Assembly (NCBI GenBank): GCA_024803745.1
Contig: JANJXV010000004.1
Span: forward strand, 48,935,358 to 48,999,357
Direction of reading: 5' to 3'
DNA length: 64,000 nt
Origin: Megascapheus bottae
Lineage: Eukaryota > Chordata > Mammalia > Rodentia > Geomyidae
Position 1 is the stretch's first letter. Each line of letters starts with the position of its first letter. This document shows positions 11,033-23,300 of the stretch, one piece after another. The notes under the pieces are model-generated. The model was not told the DNA's origin and ran no database searches. It saw only the letters and a list, made by a program, of their open reading frames with translations. The translations under genes and the position numbers were made by a program.

Positions 11033-14000
11033 ACTGTAGTTATATACATAAATTATTAGTTTGCACATGCATTGAATATTTTGTGTTTATTTATTTATCA
11101 AAAACATGCATGTGTCAAAGAGTGACAGTTCTTTCCTTTTCTCTAGAATCTTTGCAGATACTATTGTGAAAATCCCTGGCCTGACTTGCAAGGTTTCTCC
11201 CCTCACCATCATCATGTCACAGGAGTGGCCAAAACAATTCAAACCAACTCTGCTTACCTGAACTTTAACAAGAGCCTTTCAGGGTGTGTTTCAAATTCTG
11301 AAATAATGCTTTCCCTGCACACAATGAGTCTGCCTCAGTTAAGGGGATAAGAAGAATGATGTCCTGGCTTGAACACAATTAGGCAAAGTATTATTTTTTC
11401 CTACACTCACTTGTGTTCCCGTCAGGCTTCTAATAATCTTGATTATTTCTCCCACACGAAATTAGACATTCTGTTTTCCTTGGTTAACCAATTTATAGTG
11501 TTACTTGCATTCAGAAACACATTCACCAACATTCCAGCATTTTGTCAATTGGCTGGACCCTTGTAGCCCAGTTAAATTGGAACATAAAATTAGTCATCGT
11601 AGCCAACTTACTCCCAAAGATGTTAAACAACCTTTCTCAAATTCCGCACTCTGAGATGGGGGAAGTCAGTCTCTCAGCTGCATGTCCGTACATTAAAGCA
11701 GGAGTTTGTTCTTCAATTAATTTGATGATGGTCGAGAAAGTACTATTGTATAGGAAGGTAGGGCCAAGAACTAGAGAAAGAAAGTAAATTCTACATCAAA
11801 GTTAGGTGACATTAATGGCTTCCAGAAGAGCAACTATTTCAGAAGGAATACATGTACTCAGCTTTAGCCATTAAGTACAGTAGAAGTCTGCGCAAATGTT
11901 GTTGCCTAAATTGGCTGAGTTCTTCCTCTTAAAGCTAATGAGTGATACAGCAAATCTAACATGACTGCTCATTCTAACACTCTTTGACAAGTCATGCAAT
12001 AAGAAAAATATAGGACCTCAACAGCAAACATAGCTTATAGTAATTGTACAATAGTCAAGTAGAACACAATAAGATACTTTTTTCTCATACAGTATAGACA
12101 GTAGGAAGAAACCATTTATTTAGTCAATTATTTCAGTATGTAAATTTTTTGACATAGTTCTTTGAGAGCCTTGAGGTCATCAAGACTTGATTGCAAGTTG
12201 CTGCAGTGTGGAAATAAAAGTGTGTTTCTACTATGAATGTCTGTTTTCGATATCTCATAAAAACAGACATTTAATTATTAAATCCATACAAAATTATTTT
12301 GCCTATTTAATAATATTGACAATAAAGATCTCAATATTAAGCATACTGTCTCTGATTCTCCACATTAATTTTATTGCATTGCTTTCTACATTTACATTTT
12401 AGGGAGTCAGTTCTAAAGAGAACAATTTAGGATCTTTGCATGGTACTACATTCAGTACTTTAATGAATTTTAGTAATTCATATTAATGAAACATGGATTG
12501 GTTTGGGACTATCAAGTACTAATGGTTTTTAGTGTTTTTATTTAAAATATACTCCTATAAGACTATTTTGTTTTCCCCCAAATTTGGGAAGAGATTATAC
12601 TTTGAATAAAACATCAACAGCAACAAAAATAACAACCAAACAGAGAAAACATTGTAGAACTGCCTTTAGAATTATTCATTTACTAATTTTTCTGCATGAT
12701 ATCTCTAGTTCAGGGATGTATGGATATTCCTCATTCTCATCTGAGCCAACCAAACAGTGAGATTCAGTACTCACCTCTTTTAAATCTCCATATCATATAC
12801 TATTTTCTGAGAGTTTCTAAAATATCCTTAAGCCAGAGTGACTGAAGTGTAAAAAAACAAAAATCTCCACTATCCTTCCACAGACACAGCTCTGCTGCCA
12901 CTTTCAATGTGGATGGATTCAAATGTCCTATGAAATGTTAGAACTACTTAGAAAAAGTCTCATTCAATTCTACTAGGTCTAACTCACCTTATACAAGAGT
13001 CCTAGTGAGTTTTAATCATTTTTAGAATTTTCTTGTAAGACAATAACCAAAGGAGCGAGTTTATCTGGTTATATATATCAATATTTCATTATCTACCTTG
13101 ATCCATGGAAAATCATGTGCCTACAATACATGAATTATTAAATGTGAAAGCTTTAAAGGCATTCCTTTGTCTCTACTGACATTTCTTTCTATCTGATTTG
13201 GGGCTGATTTTGGCACAACCTCTTTCCATATTCTTCTAAGAATGACCAGTTATTGAAAACTGAAGAAGGTTCAGCTGCCATGCAATGTTTGCGTCCATTG
13301 TTGAAATCTTTCACTACTGTAGCAGGATATTAAAGAAGTATGCCATTTCAATGTGTAGCTGTGAGTAGCTGTGTGAATAACTTTAATATTTTTTGAAAAT
13401 TAACAATAATTCCTTCAACTCCCACACATTATGTGGCCAGACTAAAGAAAAGAATTCCACAGCTATTAAATCTTTATGTTTTTTTCAACTCCCTTCTTCC
13501 TTTCCCCATTCACTGACATCCATACCTTTCATTATGGTTTGTAGTAATTTCCCAAATCCTGAGTGAATTTTCCTCTGATTACTAACTGTTGGTAATTACA
13601 TTGAATATGCATTTTCTTAAGTCTAAAAGTGACTTTCTAATGATGTATAAAGCTAATTATTAAGTTTTTCTGAATTTTATACTCACTTATTTTCATTAAT
13701 GCTTAATTCTTGTGAGAACTATGGTTATTATACCATATAGTCTGACTCTAAGACCACATTATACAAGTTCTCTTGTTTTCTACATACAGCAAAGAAATGG
13801 AACATTTTTGAGGAAATTGTACTTTGTCATTAGAACAGTAATTTTGTGTCTTATGTAGGATATGATTTATTTATAAGTGTTACTTTTTTGCTTTACAATT
13901 ATGTAATGTTATAATTTTAGCTTCATCTTGACCAATTTAGGTAGTTTGGAATTACTTTGGTGAGTACTGCAATTTGTTGTGAATATAAGAATTTTGGATT

Positions 14001-14595
14001 ATAGTTTTTAATAAGTTTACCTTAAGGTATGAGCATGAAATTTAAAGAACATATGCTCTGAACATGAAAGGAGACATGTACATATTCTCTTAAGATATTT
14101 ACAACCTTAATTTAATTTTCATCTACCCATGTACTTGTGCTATTTAAATACATTGCAATGTATTCTTAAAGAAATGTAATATATTTACCAGACTATTTTT
14201 ACATCAGAGAGTATAGCTTTATATGATCATGTATACTTCCGGAAACACTAATAAGCTACTCATTTATCTAAAAATACATTTACTTGCACAAGCTCATTTT
14301 ATTACTTCTCTATTCATTTCTGTCGTCAAGCTCTAAATAGTAGAATCAGGAAAAGTAGGAGAAATTTTGTCTTGAGCTTCTACTAACAGTTGCAGAGCTA
14401 CTGAGAATACTTGATGAAGTAAATATTACTGAAATTAAAGTATTTCAGATGTAGTTATTATTTAATAAGACCTTACATATCTGTACATTGGAATTACAAT
14501 ATTTGCATGATAAAGTCATGATCAAAATGTGAAAATTAGGCTTATTCTTCTAAGCTTCTCTTGGTTCTGTTTTGTCAGCTAAAAAGGACTGCCAA
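11033..14595. other. Unique AT-rich DNA, no gene seen
   Basis: The longest frames are 65-81 codons (11369-11566, 11542-11787, 12187-12402, all +), with no recognisable domain. I see no SINE or L1 in this 3.5 kb, the second longest repeat-poor stretch in the window. Confidence 0.5.
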
Positions 14596-14850
14596 GTCAG
14601 GCACTGTGGCTCACATCTGTATGTAATCCTAGCTACTCAGGAGGATAGGATCTGAGGATCATGGTTCAAAGACTGAGACTCTTACCTCCATTAACCCCTA
14701 GAAAACCGGAAGTGGAGCTGTGACTCCAGGGGTAAGGCGGTAGCCTTGTGCTGAATTGCTCAGGGATAGCGCCCAGGCCCAGAGTTCAAGCCCCACAAGC
14801 AACAAAATTAATTAATTAATTAATTAATTAATAAGTAAATAAATAAAATA
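14596..14850 (+). repeat. SINE, B1-dID type with (TTAA)n tail
   Basis: Left half carries a small insertion in the head (catctgtatgtaatccta) and a deletion in its second part. The right half is well preserved (aaaccggaagtggagctg ... gtagccttgtgctgaa ... gttcaagccccaca). The tail became (ATTA)n at about 14804-14832. Confidence 0.9.
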
Positions 14851-15103
14851 GGACTGCTCAACAGTCTATCCCAGGTTCTAGTTCATGTTGTTAAATGGTT
14901 CCACAATAGGATATAATCTGATTACTGCTTAACTGATATGCAATAACTTAGGATAGTTCCTATGTTCTCTGCTTTGTTAACAACTAATAGAGGCACAGGT
15001 TGAGGAAGTAGTCTTCAGTTGCTTTGTATAGCATAAAGTGTGTAGTATTGATGGTGATAAATGCTTTGTGTATGCTGAGTACTTTTCTAGCAAAGTAGAT
15101 TTT

Positions 15104-15145
15104 GTCTGTCTCTGTCTCTGTCTCTCTTTGTCTCTGTCTCTCCAT
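15104..15145. repeat. (TCTG/TCTC)n microsatellite
   Basis: Imperfect tetra/hexanucleotide pyrimidine repeat on the + strand. Confidence 0.9.
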
Positions 15146-15284
15146 CCCTTCTCCATTCCTTGCAGAATCCTCATCTCCTTGAGAGTATTATGAGCAATCA
15201 TGTATTAGTCCTAGTGCACTGGAAGAAACTCATACTTTGACTTGAAAAAAATTCATATTGTATTAAGATACTTTGTGACTCATT

Positions 15285-15527
15285 TTTTGTTTGATTTTTG
15301 TTTGTTTGTTTTTGTGGGTTATGGGGGCTTGAACCCGACTGTCCCTGAGCTCTTCAGCTCAAGTCTATTGCCCTACCCTTGAGCCAAGCCCCACTTCCCG
15401 TTTTTAAGAGGTAAATTAGAGATAAGTCTCAAGTTGTTTTGTGCCCGGGCTGGGTTTGAACCTTGATCTCAGATCTCAGCCTCCTGAATAGCTAGGATGA
15501 CAGGCATGAGCCACCTCACCCAGCTAG
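15285..15527 (-). repeat. SINE, B1-dID type
   Basis: Minus-strand copy with a (TTTG)n-like tail. The right half is shortened (gggcttgaacccgactgtcc). The B1 complement ends in gacaggcatgagccacc. Flanks tgactcat (left) and tgattcat (right) may be a decayed TSD. Confidence 0.88.
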
Positions 15528-15569
15528 TGATTCATCTTTTTTTTTTTTCTGGATTATTTTCTTTTTTTT

Positions 15570-15810
15570 TCATTTTATTTATTTTTTTATTGTAATTAGT
15601 AAAAGGGTTACATGATATTTGCCAGATAGAAGGTGCATTAATTCACATACATTGATATCCTTTCACATGTCTTGGTACCCATTTCCCTCCTCCCCCCACA
15701 CCCCCCACCCGTCTTGGTTTTCCCCCCTTCCCTATAAAATTTCAAATATCCAAATACAAATAAATTCAATATATCAGATAACAAAGTGAGATACTATACC
15801 AATATGAGAT
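15570..15810 (-). mobile_element. L1 3' end, 5'-truncated
   Basis: Complement of the 3' UTR shared with other L1 copies here: attgtaattagtaaaagggt at the 3' end, then a C-rich stretch at 15686-15726 (G-rich polypurine on the L1 strand), then ataacaaagtgagatacta. Only about 240 bp are present. No ORF. Confidence 0.85.
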
Positions 15811-15956
15811 ATAATCTTGGTTCTGCATAAACAGTGTCGTACAGAAACTACTGATAGCATAGTGTTAGATTTTTTTTTCTATAGTTCTGAGCTGGAAAGA
15901 CTTTATTTCCTTAGTCTGTATTTTAGGTTTTTTAAAACTTTACTTAAAAATATATC

Positions 15957-16161
15957 TGTCTGGGTGCTCAGAAGGCTGAGCTGTAAAAATTATGATTCAA
16001 ATCAGCCCAGGCAGAAAAGTCCATGAGACCCTTATCTCCAATTAACCTTCAAAAAGGCAAAAGTGGAGCTACAGCTCAAGTGGTAGGGTGCTAGCCTTAG
16101 CACAAAGACACTCAGGGACAGCATACAGACCTTGAGTTCAGACTCTAGGACAGAAAAAAAA
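15957..16161 (+). repeat. SINE, B1-dID type, 5'-truncated
   Basis: Starts within the left half (gggtgctcagaaggctgag). Right half includes gctcaagtggtagggtgcta and cactcagggacagcatac. A-run at 16152-16161. Confidence 0.88.
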
Positions 16162-16377
16162 ATCTGGTCTAGTATTAGCTGAGGGCAGTGTAGACTGCCA
16201 TCTTCCCAGTCCTTCACAATGTACCCAATTCTGTGATTCCAATAATGTACTTCCAATGTATACAGATGTAAAAATCTCATGAAAATGTACCTCTGAACTA
16301 GTTAATTCATAGGATTATGTGTTTCAAAGGTGTATCTTATTCTTTCCAGAAAAGCGATACTTTGTGTCAGTCCAATC

Positions 16378-17258
16378 AGAACTACTTAACTCTTTTTTTT
16401 AGAGTTTACTTTAGAAACAGTATAAATACTGCTAGAACATTTTTATTGTAATTAATAGAAGGGTTACAATTATATTTGTCAGATAGAAGATTCATTGCTT
16501 CACACACATTAAGACCTTCTCATGTTTCTGTGCGTATTTCCTCCCCACCACCTCCTCCCCTCATTTTGTTTTCCCTCTTTCCCTTTCCTATTTCAAATAA
16601 ACAAATAATCATATATACAATATACCAGATTACAAGGTAAGATACTGTAACAATATGAGAATAACCAAGCAACAGCAAAAGACATGAGAAATAACAGTAC
16701 ATTAAGAAAAACAATCACACATTATATAGTTCTTGTTTCCATATCCTGGAGGTCCTTTCATTTAGCCTCATCCTGTATGGCCTTATATATCTAGGCTTTG
16801 AGATACTGTAATCCTCTGCTAGGAGAGTCCAAGTTTTGTACTAATTATTACAAATGAGGGAAACCATTCAGCCTGTGTTCCTTTGGGTCTGGCTTAGTTC
16901 ACTTAATATGATTTTTTCCAAGTCTTTCTATTTCCTCACAAATGGGGTGATGGTGTTCTTTCTGGTGGCAGCATAGAATTCCACTGTGTATAGATACCAC
17001 ATCTTTTGATCCACTCATCAACTGAGGGGTATCTGGGTTGGTTCCATATCTTTGCTATGGTAAATAGCATTGCAGTGAACATCATTGTGCAAGTAGATTT
17101 AGTATGTCCTTGTTTCTGGACGATTGGGTAAATGCCAAGTATTGGAATTGCTGGGTCATAGGGGAGTTCTGTGTTTAGTCTTTTGAGGAACTGCCATACT
17201 TCTTTCCATAGTGGTTTAACAAGTTTACACTCCCACCAACAGTAGAACTACTTAACTC
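16378..17258 (-). mobile_element. L1, 5'-truncated, with 15-bp TSD
   Basis: Insertion body is 16393-17243 on the minus strand. Identical repeats agaactacttaactc lie at 16378-16392 and 17244-17258. The L1 3' UTR complement begins at about 16438 (tttttattgtaattaatag). About 800 bp upstream includes the degenerate C-terminal ORF2 region (cataccacatcttttgatcc). Between the T-tail (16393-16400) and the L1 3' end is about 37 bp of non-L1 sequence, a possible 3' transduction. Confidence 0.92.
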
Positions 17259-17310
<52 letters not shown>

Positions 17311-17515
17311 TTTTGCCAGTCATGGGCTTGAACTCAGGGCCTCAGCACTGTACTTGAACTTTTCTCAAGGCTAGAGCTTTACCACTTGAGCTGCAGCACC
17401 ACTTCCAGCTTTTTTCTACTTATGTGGTACCGAGGAATCAAATCTGGGCCTTCATGCATACTCTACCACTCTACCACTCTACCACTAGGCCGAACTGTCT
17501 GCCCCGTAACTCTTA
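17259..17515 (-). repeat. SINE, IDL-Geo type with (GT)n tail
   Basis: (TG)n at 17263-17309 is the tail of a minus-strand IDL-Geo (17310-17505). An 8-bp unit (actctacc) is repeated three times at 17460-17483 in the A-box region. Near-identical flanks taactcatat (17253-17262) and taactcttat (17506-17515) are a probable TSD. The SINE sits at the edge of the preceding L1 insertion. Confidence 0.9.
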
Positions 17516-19002
17516 TAATTTTAAATTGGCTCTTTTCTGAACAAGAGATAAAAGAGTTTTAAACCTAAAATTAAGTAAGTGCTATATAATTAAACGTACT
17601 TCTGAAGCATTTCATTTAGAACTGACAAATAACATGCCCCTGATAAACATAAAACAATAAGTGCCTTATTGGTAAAAGTTGTAAAATCCAAGGTGATTCT
17701 ATTGATTAACTTTCCTCTTCCATAGTCTCAATAAAGTAAATGAAAACATCATAATTCAAGTCCTTTGGCATGATACTGCAAATGGAGAAAAAAATCCATT
17801 GATCTTTCTGTCTAGTACTTAAAGTGGGTTTTTTAAAATAGTAGACTGTACTTCCATTTTTTTAGAGACCTTAGGATTAATTTTTATATTTTTTTCTTCC
17901 ATTTCTCAGATATAAAATTTTACTATTCCTGAAGGAACAAGTGAATCATAAAATAAATTAAAGTTTATTTATTTATGATAAGTTTATTATTCTTACATAG
18001 TTGTACAATGTGGTTATAATTTTACAAATCAGTTTCTGATCAAATTCATCCCTTCCATTGTTCTCACCTCTTCCAGTTCTACTCATGTCCTCATTACCAA
18101 GTTCTATTTTCAGGCATGTACACAGAATGTTGTCATTATATTCTTCCCTTTCTTTTTTTCATTAATGCACCTCCTCCCTTAAACCAACCCCCAAATACCA
18201 GCTTTCACAGATTCATTTTGTCATACTGTATGCTAGTTGTTCAAAGGAGTTACACCATTCGAATGCTCTACTGCATATACCATATTTTATTTAATACATT
18301 TGTATCTGTGTTTACTTTATATTAAAATTGTATTTCTGAAAACAATAGCAATATTTTCTTAGTATCATCTTAGGAAATGATCCTCATCCATTTAAGAATG
18401 GATAAGGAATCTTTTCCATTTAAGAATGGATATGGAGTCAATTCTGAAATGTTCCCTGAACATGTCAAAGATAAACCTGGAAAGTACATTTTGTTGTAAT
18501 ATGACTGAAAAGAATTAGTCACAAATAACTGATTCACCCTGAGATAATGATGTCATGGTGTTTTGAATCCTAAGCCAAAGTAAAAAACAGAAACAGAATT
18601 AAACATAGTTCATAGCTGCTCTTTAGAATAGATGCAAGACATTTTGTTCATAGTATCAGCAAGTCAGAACATAAATTTGACTATTTGCCAACTCCTTTAT
18701 TTGTTTTTACTTATAATAGTTATTGATGAAATTTAGAAAATTCTCACATTTGATCTGGATTTTTAATTGTTAGTTAAGGATATGTATGGTTCATATCACA
18801 AACTATAATCTGATGAGAATAACTCAATCTAATGAAATGTTAATAATTTCCCATATTTTAAAATATAATTTTCAAGATTTAATAAGCATTTCTCACAAAC
18901 CTCATTTCTTTGAATGTTGATAATTAAATTATAGTTATGTCTGTGCTTACAGTAAAAGCCATAACATTTCTGTGAGCTATGATTTATTACAATGTATTAT
19001 GT
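17516..19002. other. Unique AT-rich DNA with a possible old L1 3' end
   Basis: The stretch 17965-18110 (gtacaatgtggttataattt ... ttccattgttctcacctctt) resembles the complement of the older L1 3' UTR form seen at 19003 and 37100, but is too decayed to be sure. No gene seen in the remainder. Confidence 0.4.
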
Positions 19003-19312
19003 ATTCTTTTTATTGTGGGGGTAATGTATGGAGGGGTTACAGTTACCTTCTCCAGATAATAGGTACATTACTTCTTGAACATTGATACCTTCTCATGTTT
19101 TTATCCCAGTTTCCCACCCTCTTCCCCTCCCAATCATCTTGTTGTCCTTTCTTCTTTTTCCTATTTCAAACAAACAAATAAATGTATATACAATATATCA
19201 GGTAACAACATCAGATACACTAACCATATGAGATTAACCATAAGGGGAAAAAAGAGAAAAGAAATAACAGTACATTAAGAACAACAATCACAATATAAAC
19301 CTCTTGTATATT
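19003..19312 (-). mobile_element. L1 3' end, older 3' UTR form
   Basis: Complement of an L1 3' UTR with gtaatgtatggaggggttac at the 3' end, a pyrimidine block at 19111-19170 and gtacattaagaacaacaatc at the truncation. The 3' terminus differs from the 15.6 and 16.4 kb copies and matches those at 32.9, 58.3 and 61.0 kb. Confidence 0.82.
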
Positions 19313-19635
19313 TATCATAATGTATCATTTAGATAAATACTTCTATTAGGTAGGAGCATACAAAGTCCTTGATTCCATATTAGATAAGGCTTCAGAAAAT
19401 GCTGAGTTAATTCAGCATTAAAAGATAACCTTTTTAATCAAATTTCTCTACAAATGATTTTCCTAAAATCTTCAGTATATACATGTATATTGGTTCTCCT
19501 CAAGGGAAAATATTCCTGGAGTATTTGTAAAATACATTTATAAATTAAATTATTTTCTTTCCCTTGTGGAATAATCATGAGAAGCAGCATTTCTGCAAAT
19601 CTCAAGACTTTAGATAAGGCTGCAATAAGCTTTCC

Positions 19636-19638
<3 letters not shown>

Positions 19639-19677
<39 letters not shown>

Positions 19678-19850
19678 AATCCTGGTCCTTGAACTCAGGG
19701 CATGAGAACTGTCTTTGGGCTTTCTCAAGGCTAGAGATCTACCACTTGAACTGCAGCACACTTCTGGCTTTTTTCTATGTATGTGGTATTGTGGAATTGA
19801 ACCAGGGTCTTCATGCATACAAGGCAAGCATTCTGCCACTAGGCCAAATA
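19639..19850 (-). repeat. SINE, IDL-Geo type with (AT)n tail
   Basis: (AT)18 at 19639-19674 abuts the 3' end of a minus-strand IDL-Geo (19675-19850). The B-box complement is altered (gaattgaacc) and the A-box complement is ccactaggcca. Confidence 0.9.
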
Positions 19851-20101
19851 TTTTTTTTTTACTTTACAGTTTCAGACATATTATTCAGCTATAGAAAACT
19901 GTCTAAACAAAAATGAATCACACTTTGGCTTAAGGATATTTTAGAAACTCTCAAAAATTAGTATAGCATATATTGCAAATTTTCAGTAATACTGATAGTA
20001 CATGGATCAATGGGGCAGAATCTGTAGCATTATTCTCTTACAATTATAAATATATTTTTGAGAACAAAGGCATCTGGAATAAGTGGATTTCAATAATTTT
20101 T
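19851..20101. other. Unique DNA and left TSD of the large L1
   Basis: AT-rich. The 16-bp word gatttcaataattttt at 20086-20101 recurs at 26989-27004 and is taken as the left target-site duplication of the L1. Confidence 0.5.
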
Positions 20102-20397
20102 TGTATTAGAGAATTTATTAATGTTGATTTTTACATCACATTTTAAATGACAAGTTAAACAAACAAGTGTTCAAGGAGGGAATCTATATTTACAACCACT
20201 GGGACTTGGTATTTAGAACTTAATCAAAATTAGGCTAAGGATTTGTATGTCATAGAAACATATTAATTTGTGAAATAAAACATATGTCTATAGAGTCATA
20301 AGTTTTTATGTCTATATAGTTATGTTTATATTTCCATTACCATGTCCATAGCTTTGGGTATGCAGTTACTGAGTCCTCGCTCTTGTACTCTTTGGAT

Positions 20398-23300
20398 TTA
20401 ATAGCCACATATTAAGGATACCATGTGCCTTTTGTTCCTTAGGTCTTGACTTGTCTCACTCAAGATGATTCGCTCTAGGTTCATCCATTTTTCTGTGAAT
20501 GCCATTTATTTTATCTTGTCTGTTGGCTATGTAGAATTCCATTGTGTATATATATCACATTTTCTGTATCCATTCATCTGCAGTAGGGCATCTGGATTGT
20601 TTCCATCGCCTGGCTGTTGTGAATAGTGCAGAGATGAACATAGCTGAGCAGGTGTACTTATAATATCCTGGGTCATGATGTTCAGGATAGATGCCAAAAA
20701 GTCGTATGGCAGGATCATAGGGAAGGTCTATTTTCAGTTCTTTAAGAAACCTCCACACTAGGGCCGGGAGTTTGGCTTAGTGATAGAGTGCTTGCCTAGC
20801 ATGCACAAAGACCTGGGTTCGATTCCTCAGGTACCACATACATTGAAAAAAAAAAAGCTGGAAGTGGTGCTGAGGCTCAAGTGGTAGAGTGCTAAGCCTT
20901 GAGAAAATCCAAGGACAATGCTCAGGCCCTGAGCCCTAGCCCAGGACTGGCAAAAAAAAAGAAACCTCCACACTGCTTTCCAGAGTGGCTGAAGTAGTCT
21001 ACATTCCCACCAGCCATGTAGTAGGGTTCCTTTTTCTCCACAACCCCGCCAGCAACTGTCATTGTCTGAGTTCAAAATCTTAACCATTCTTGTTGGGGTA
21101 AGGTGGTATCTTAGGGTTGTTTTTATTTGCATTTCCTTTATGACCATAGATGATGAACATTTTCTCATATGCTTTTCTGCCATTTTAATCTCTTCTTCTG
21201 ATAAGTCTCTCTTTAGTTCCCTTGCACATTTAGTGAATGGTTTATTGGGTATTTGGGGGATTAGTTTCTTGAGTTCCCTAGATACTGTATATTAAGCATT
21301 TATCAGATGTATTGTAGGTGAATATCTTTTCCCAGTTGGTTGGCTGTCCCTCTACTTGTGCAACTATGTTTTTATCTGTACAGAAACTTTTTGTTTTTAG
21401 GTAGTCCCATTTATTGAGTCTCTCTCCAATCTGTTGTGACCCTGGGATTCTGTTCAGGAATCTGTTGCCTGTACCTATGACTTCCAGTGTCTCTCCTACT
21501 TTATCATGTAGCAGTTTCACGGTTTCTGGTTTGACGTTGAGGTCTTTGATCCACTTTGAGTTAATGCTTGTGCATGGCGAAAGGCTAGGGTCAATTTTTA
21601 GTTTTCTGCATGTGGCTGCCCAGTTTTGCCAGCACCAATAATTGAATAGACTGTGCTTGTTCTACTGTATATCTTTGGCTCCTTTGTCAAATACAAGTTG
21701 CCTGTAGGTATGTGGTTCTATTTCTGGGTCTTCCATTCTGTTCCACTGATCTTCTGGTCTATTTTTGTGCCAATACCAAGCAGTTTTTATTATTATGGCT
21801 CTATAGTAGAGTTTGAAATCTGGTATTGTAATACCACCAGCATTGTTCTTTTTGCCTAGAATTGTTTTGGCTATTCTAGGTCTTTCCTTGTTCCATATGA
21901 ATCTTTGGATTATATCTTCTATTTCTGTAAAGAATGTCTTTGGGATTTTGATGGGGATTGCATTGAATTTGTATATCAATTTTGGCAGAATAGCCATTTT
22001 CACTATGTTGGTTCTCCCTAGCCATGAGCATGGGATGTCTTTCCATTTCCTAGTGTCCTCTTTAATTTCTTTCATTAGGCTTTTATAGTTTTCATTAAAT
22101 AATTCCTTTACATCTTTAGTTAAGTATATTCCTAAGTATTTTATTCTTTTGGGGTCTATTGCGAATGGGATCATTTTCTTGATTTGGCCTTCTGTTTGTT
22201 TATTGTTGTTGTACAAGAAGGCTACTGACTTCTGAAGATTGATTTTGTATCCTGCCACTTTGCTAAAGTGGTTTATTAATTCTAGAAGTTTGGGAGTGGA
22301 GTATGTTGGGTCACTCAAGTAGAGGATCATATCATCTGCGAAGAGGGATAGTTTAATTTCTTCTTTCCCTATGCGGATCCCTTTGATGTCCTTTTCTTGC
22401 CTTATTGCTCTGGCGAAGGGTTCCATCACCATATTGAAGAGAAGTGGAGAGAGTGGGCATCCTGATTTAAAGGTGAATGGTCCTAGTCTTTCACCATTTA
22501 GTATAATACTGGCTGTAGGTTTTTCATATATGGCTTTCACTATTTTGAGGAATGTACCTCTTATTCCTATTTTTTCTAGTGCTTTCAACATGAATGGATG
22601 TTGCATTTTGTCAAATGCCTTCTCCATGTCCAGAGAAATTATCATGATTCTTATCCTTAACTCTTTTGATATGATGTATTACATTGATCGATTTGTGAAT
22701 GTTGAACCAGCCTTTCATCTGTGGGATGAAGCCCACTTGATCATAGTGTATGATTTTTTTAATCTGTTTCTGGATTCTGATGGCTAATATTTTATTGAGG
22801 AGTTTTGCGTCTGTGTTCATTAGAGAGATATGTCTGTAGTTTCCTTTTTTTGTTGGGTCTTTCCCTGGTTTGGGGATGAGAGTAATATTAGCTTCATAAA
22901 ATGAGGTGGTATTGCTCCTTCTGTTTCTATTTCTCGGAAGAGTTTCAAGAGTATAGGTGTTATTTCATCTTTATACGTCTTGTAGAATTCCGCAGTGAAT
23001 CCATCTGGACCTAGGCTCTTTTTGGTTGACATTTCCCTGATTGCTTCCACAATTTCGTTGTAAGAGATTGGTTTGTTCAATTTGTTTACCTCATTGTTGT
23101 TCAGTGTGGGTAGCCTATATTTATTTAAGAAATCATCCATTTCTACTAGATTTTCCTGTTTCTTTGAATATAGGCCCTGGTAGTACCTATTCATTATAGA
23201 CTGAATTTCTTGGGAATCAGTTGTGATTGTTCCCGTGGGGTCTCTAATCTTGTTTATTTGAGTCTCCCCTTTCCTTTTTTTGATTAATCTTGCCAAGGGT

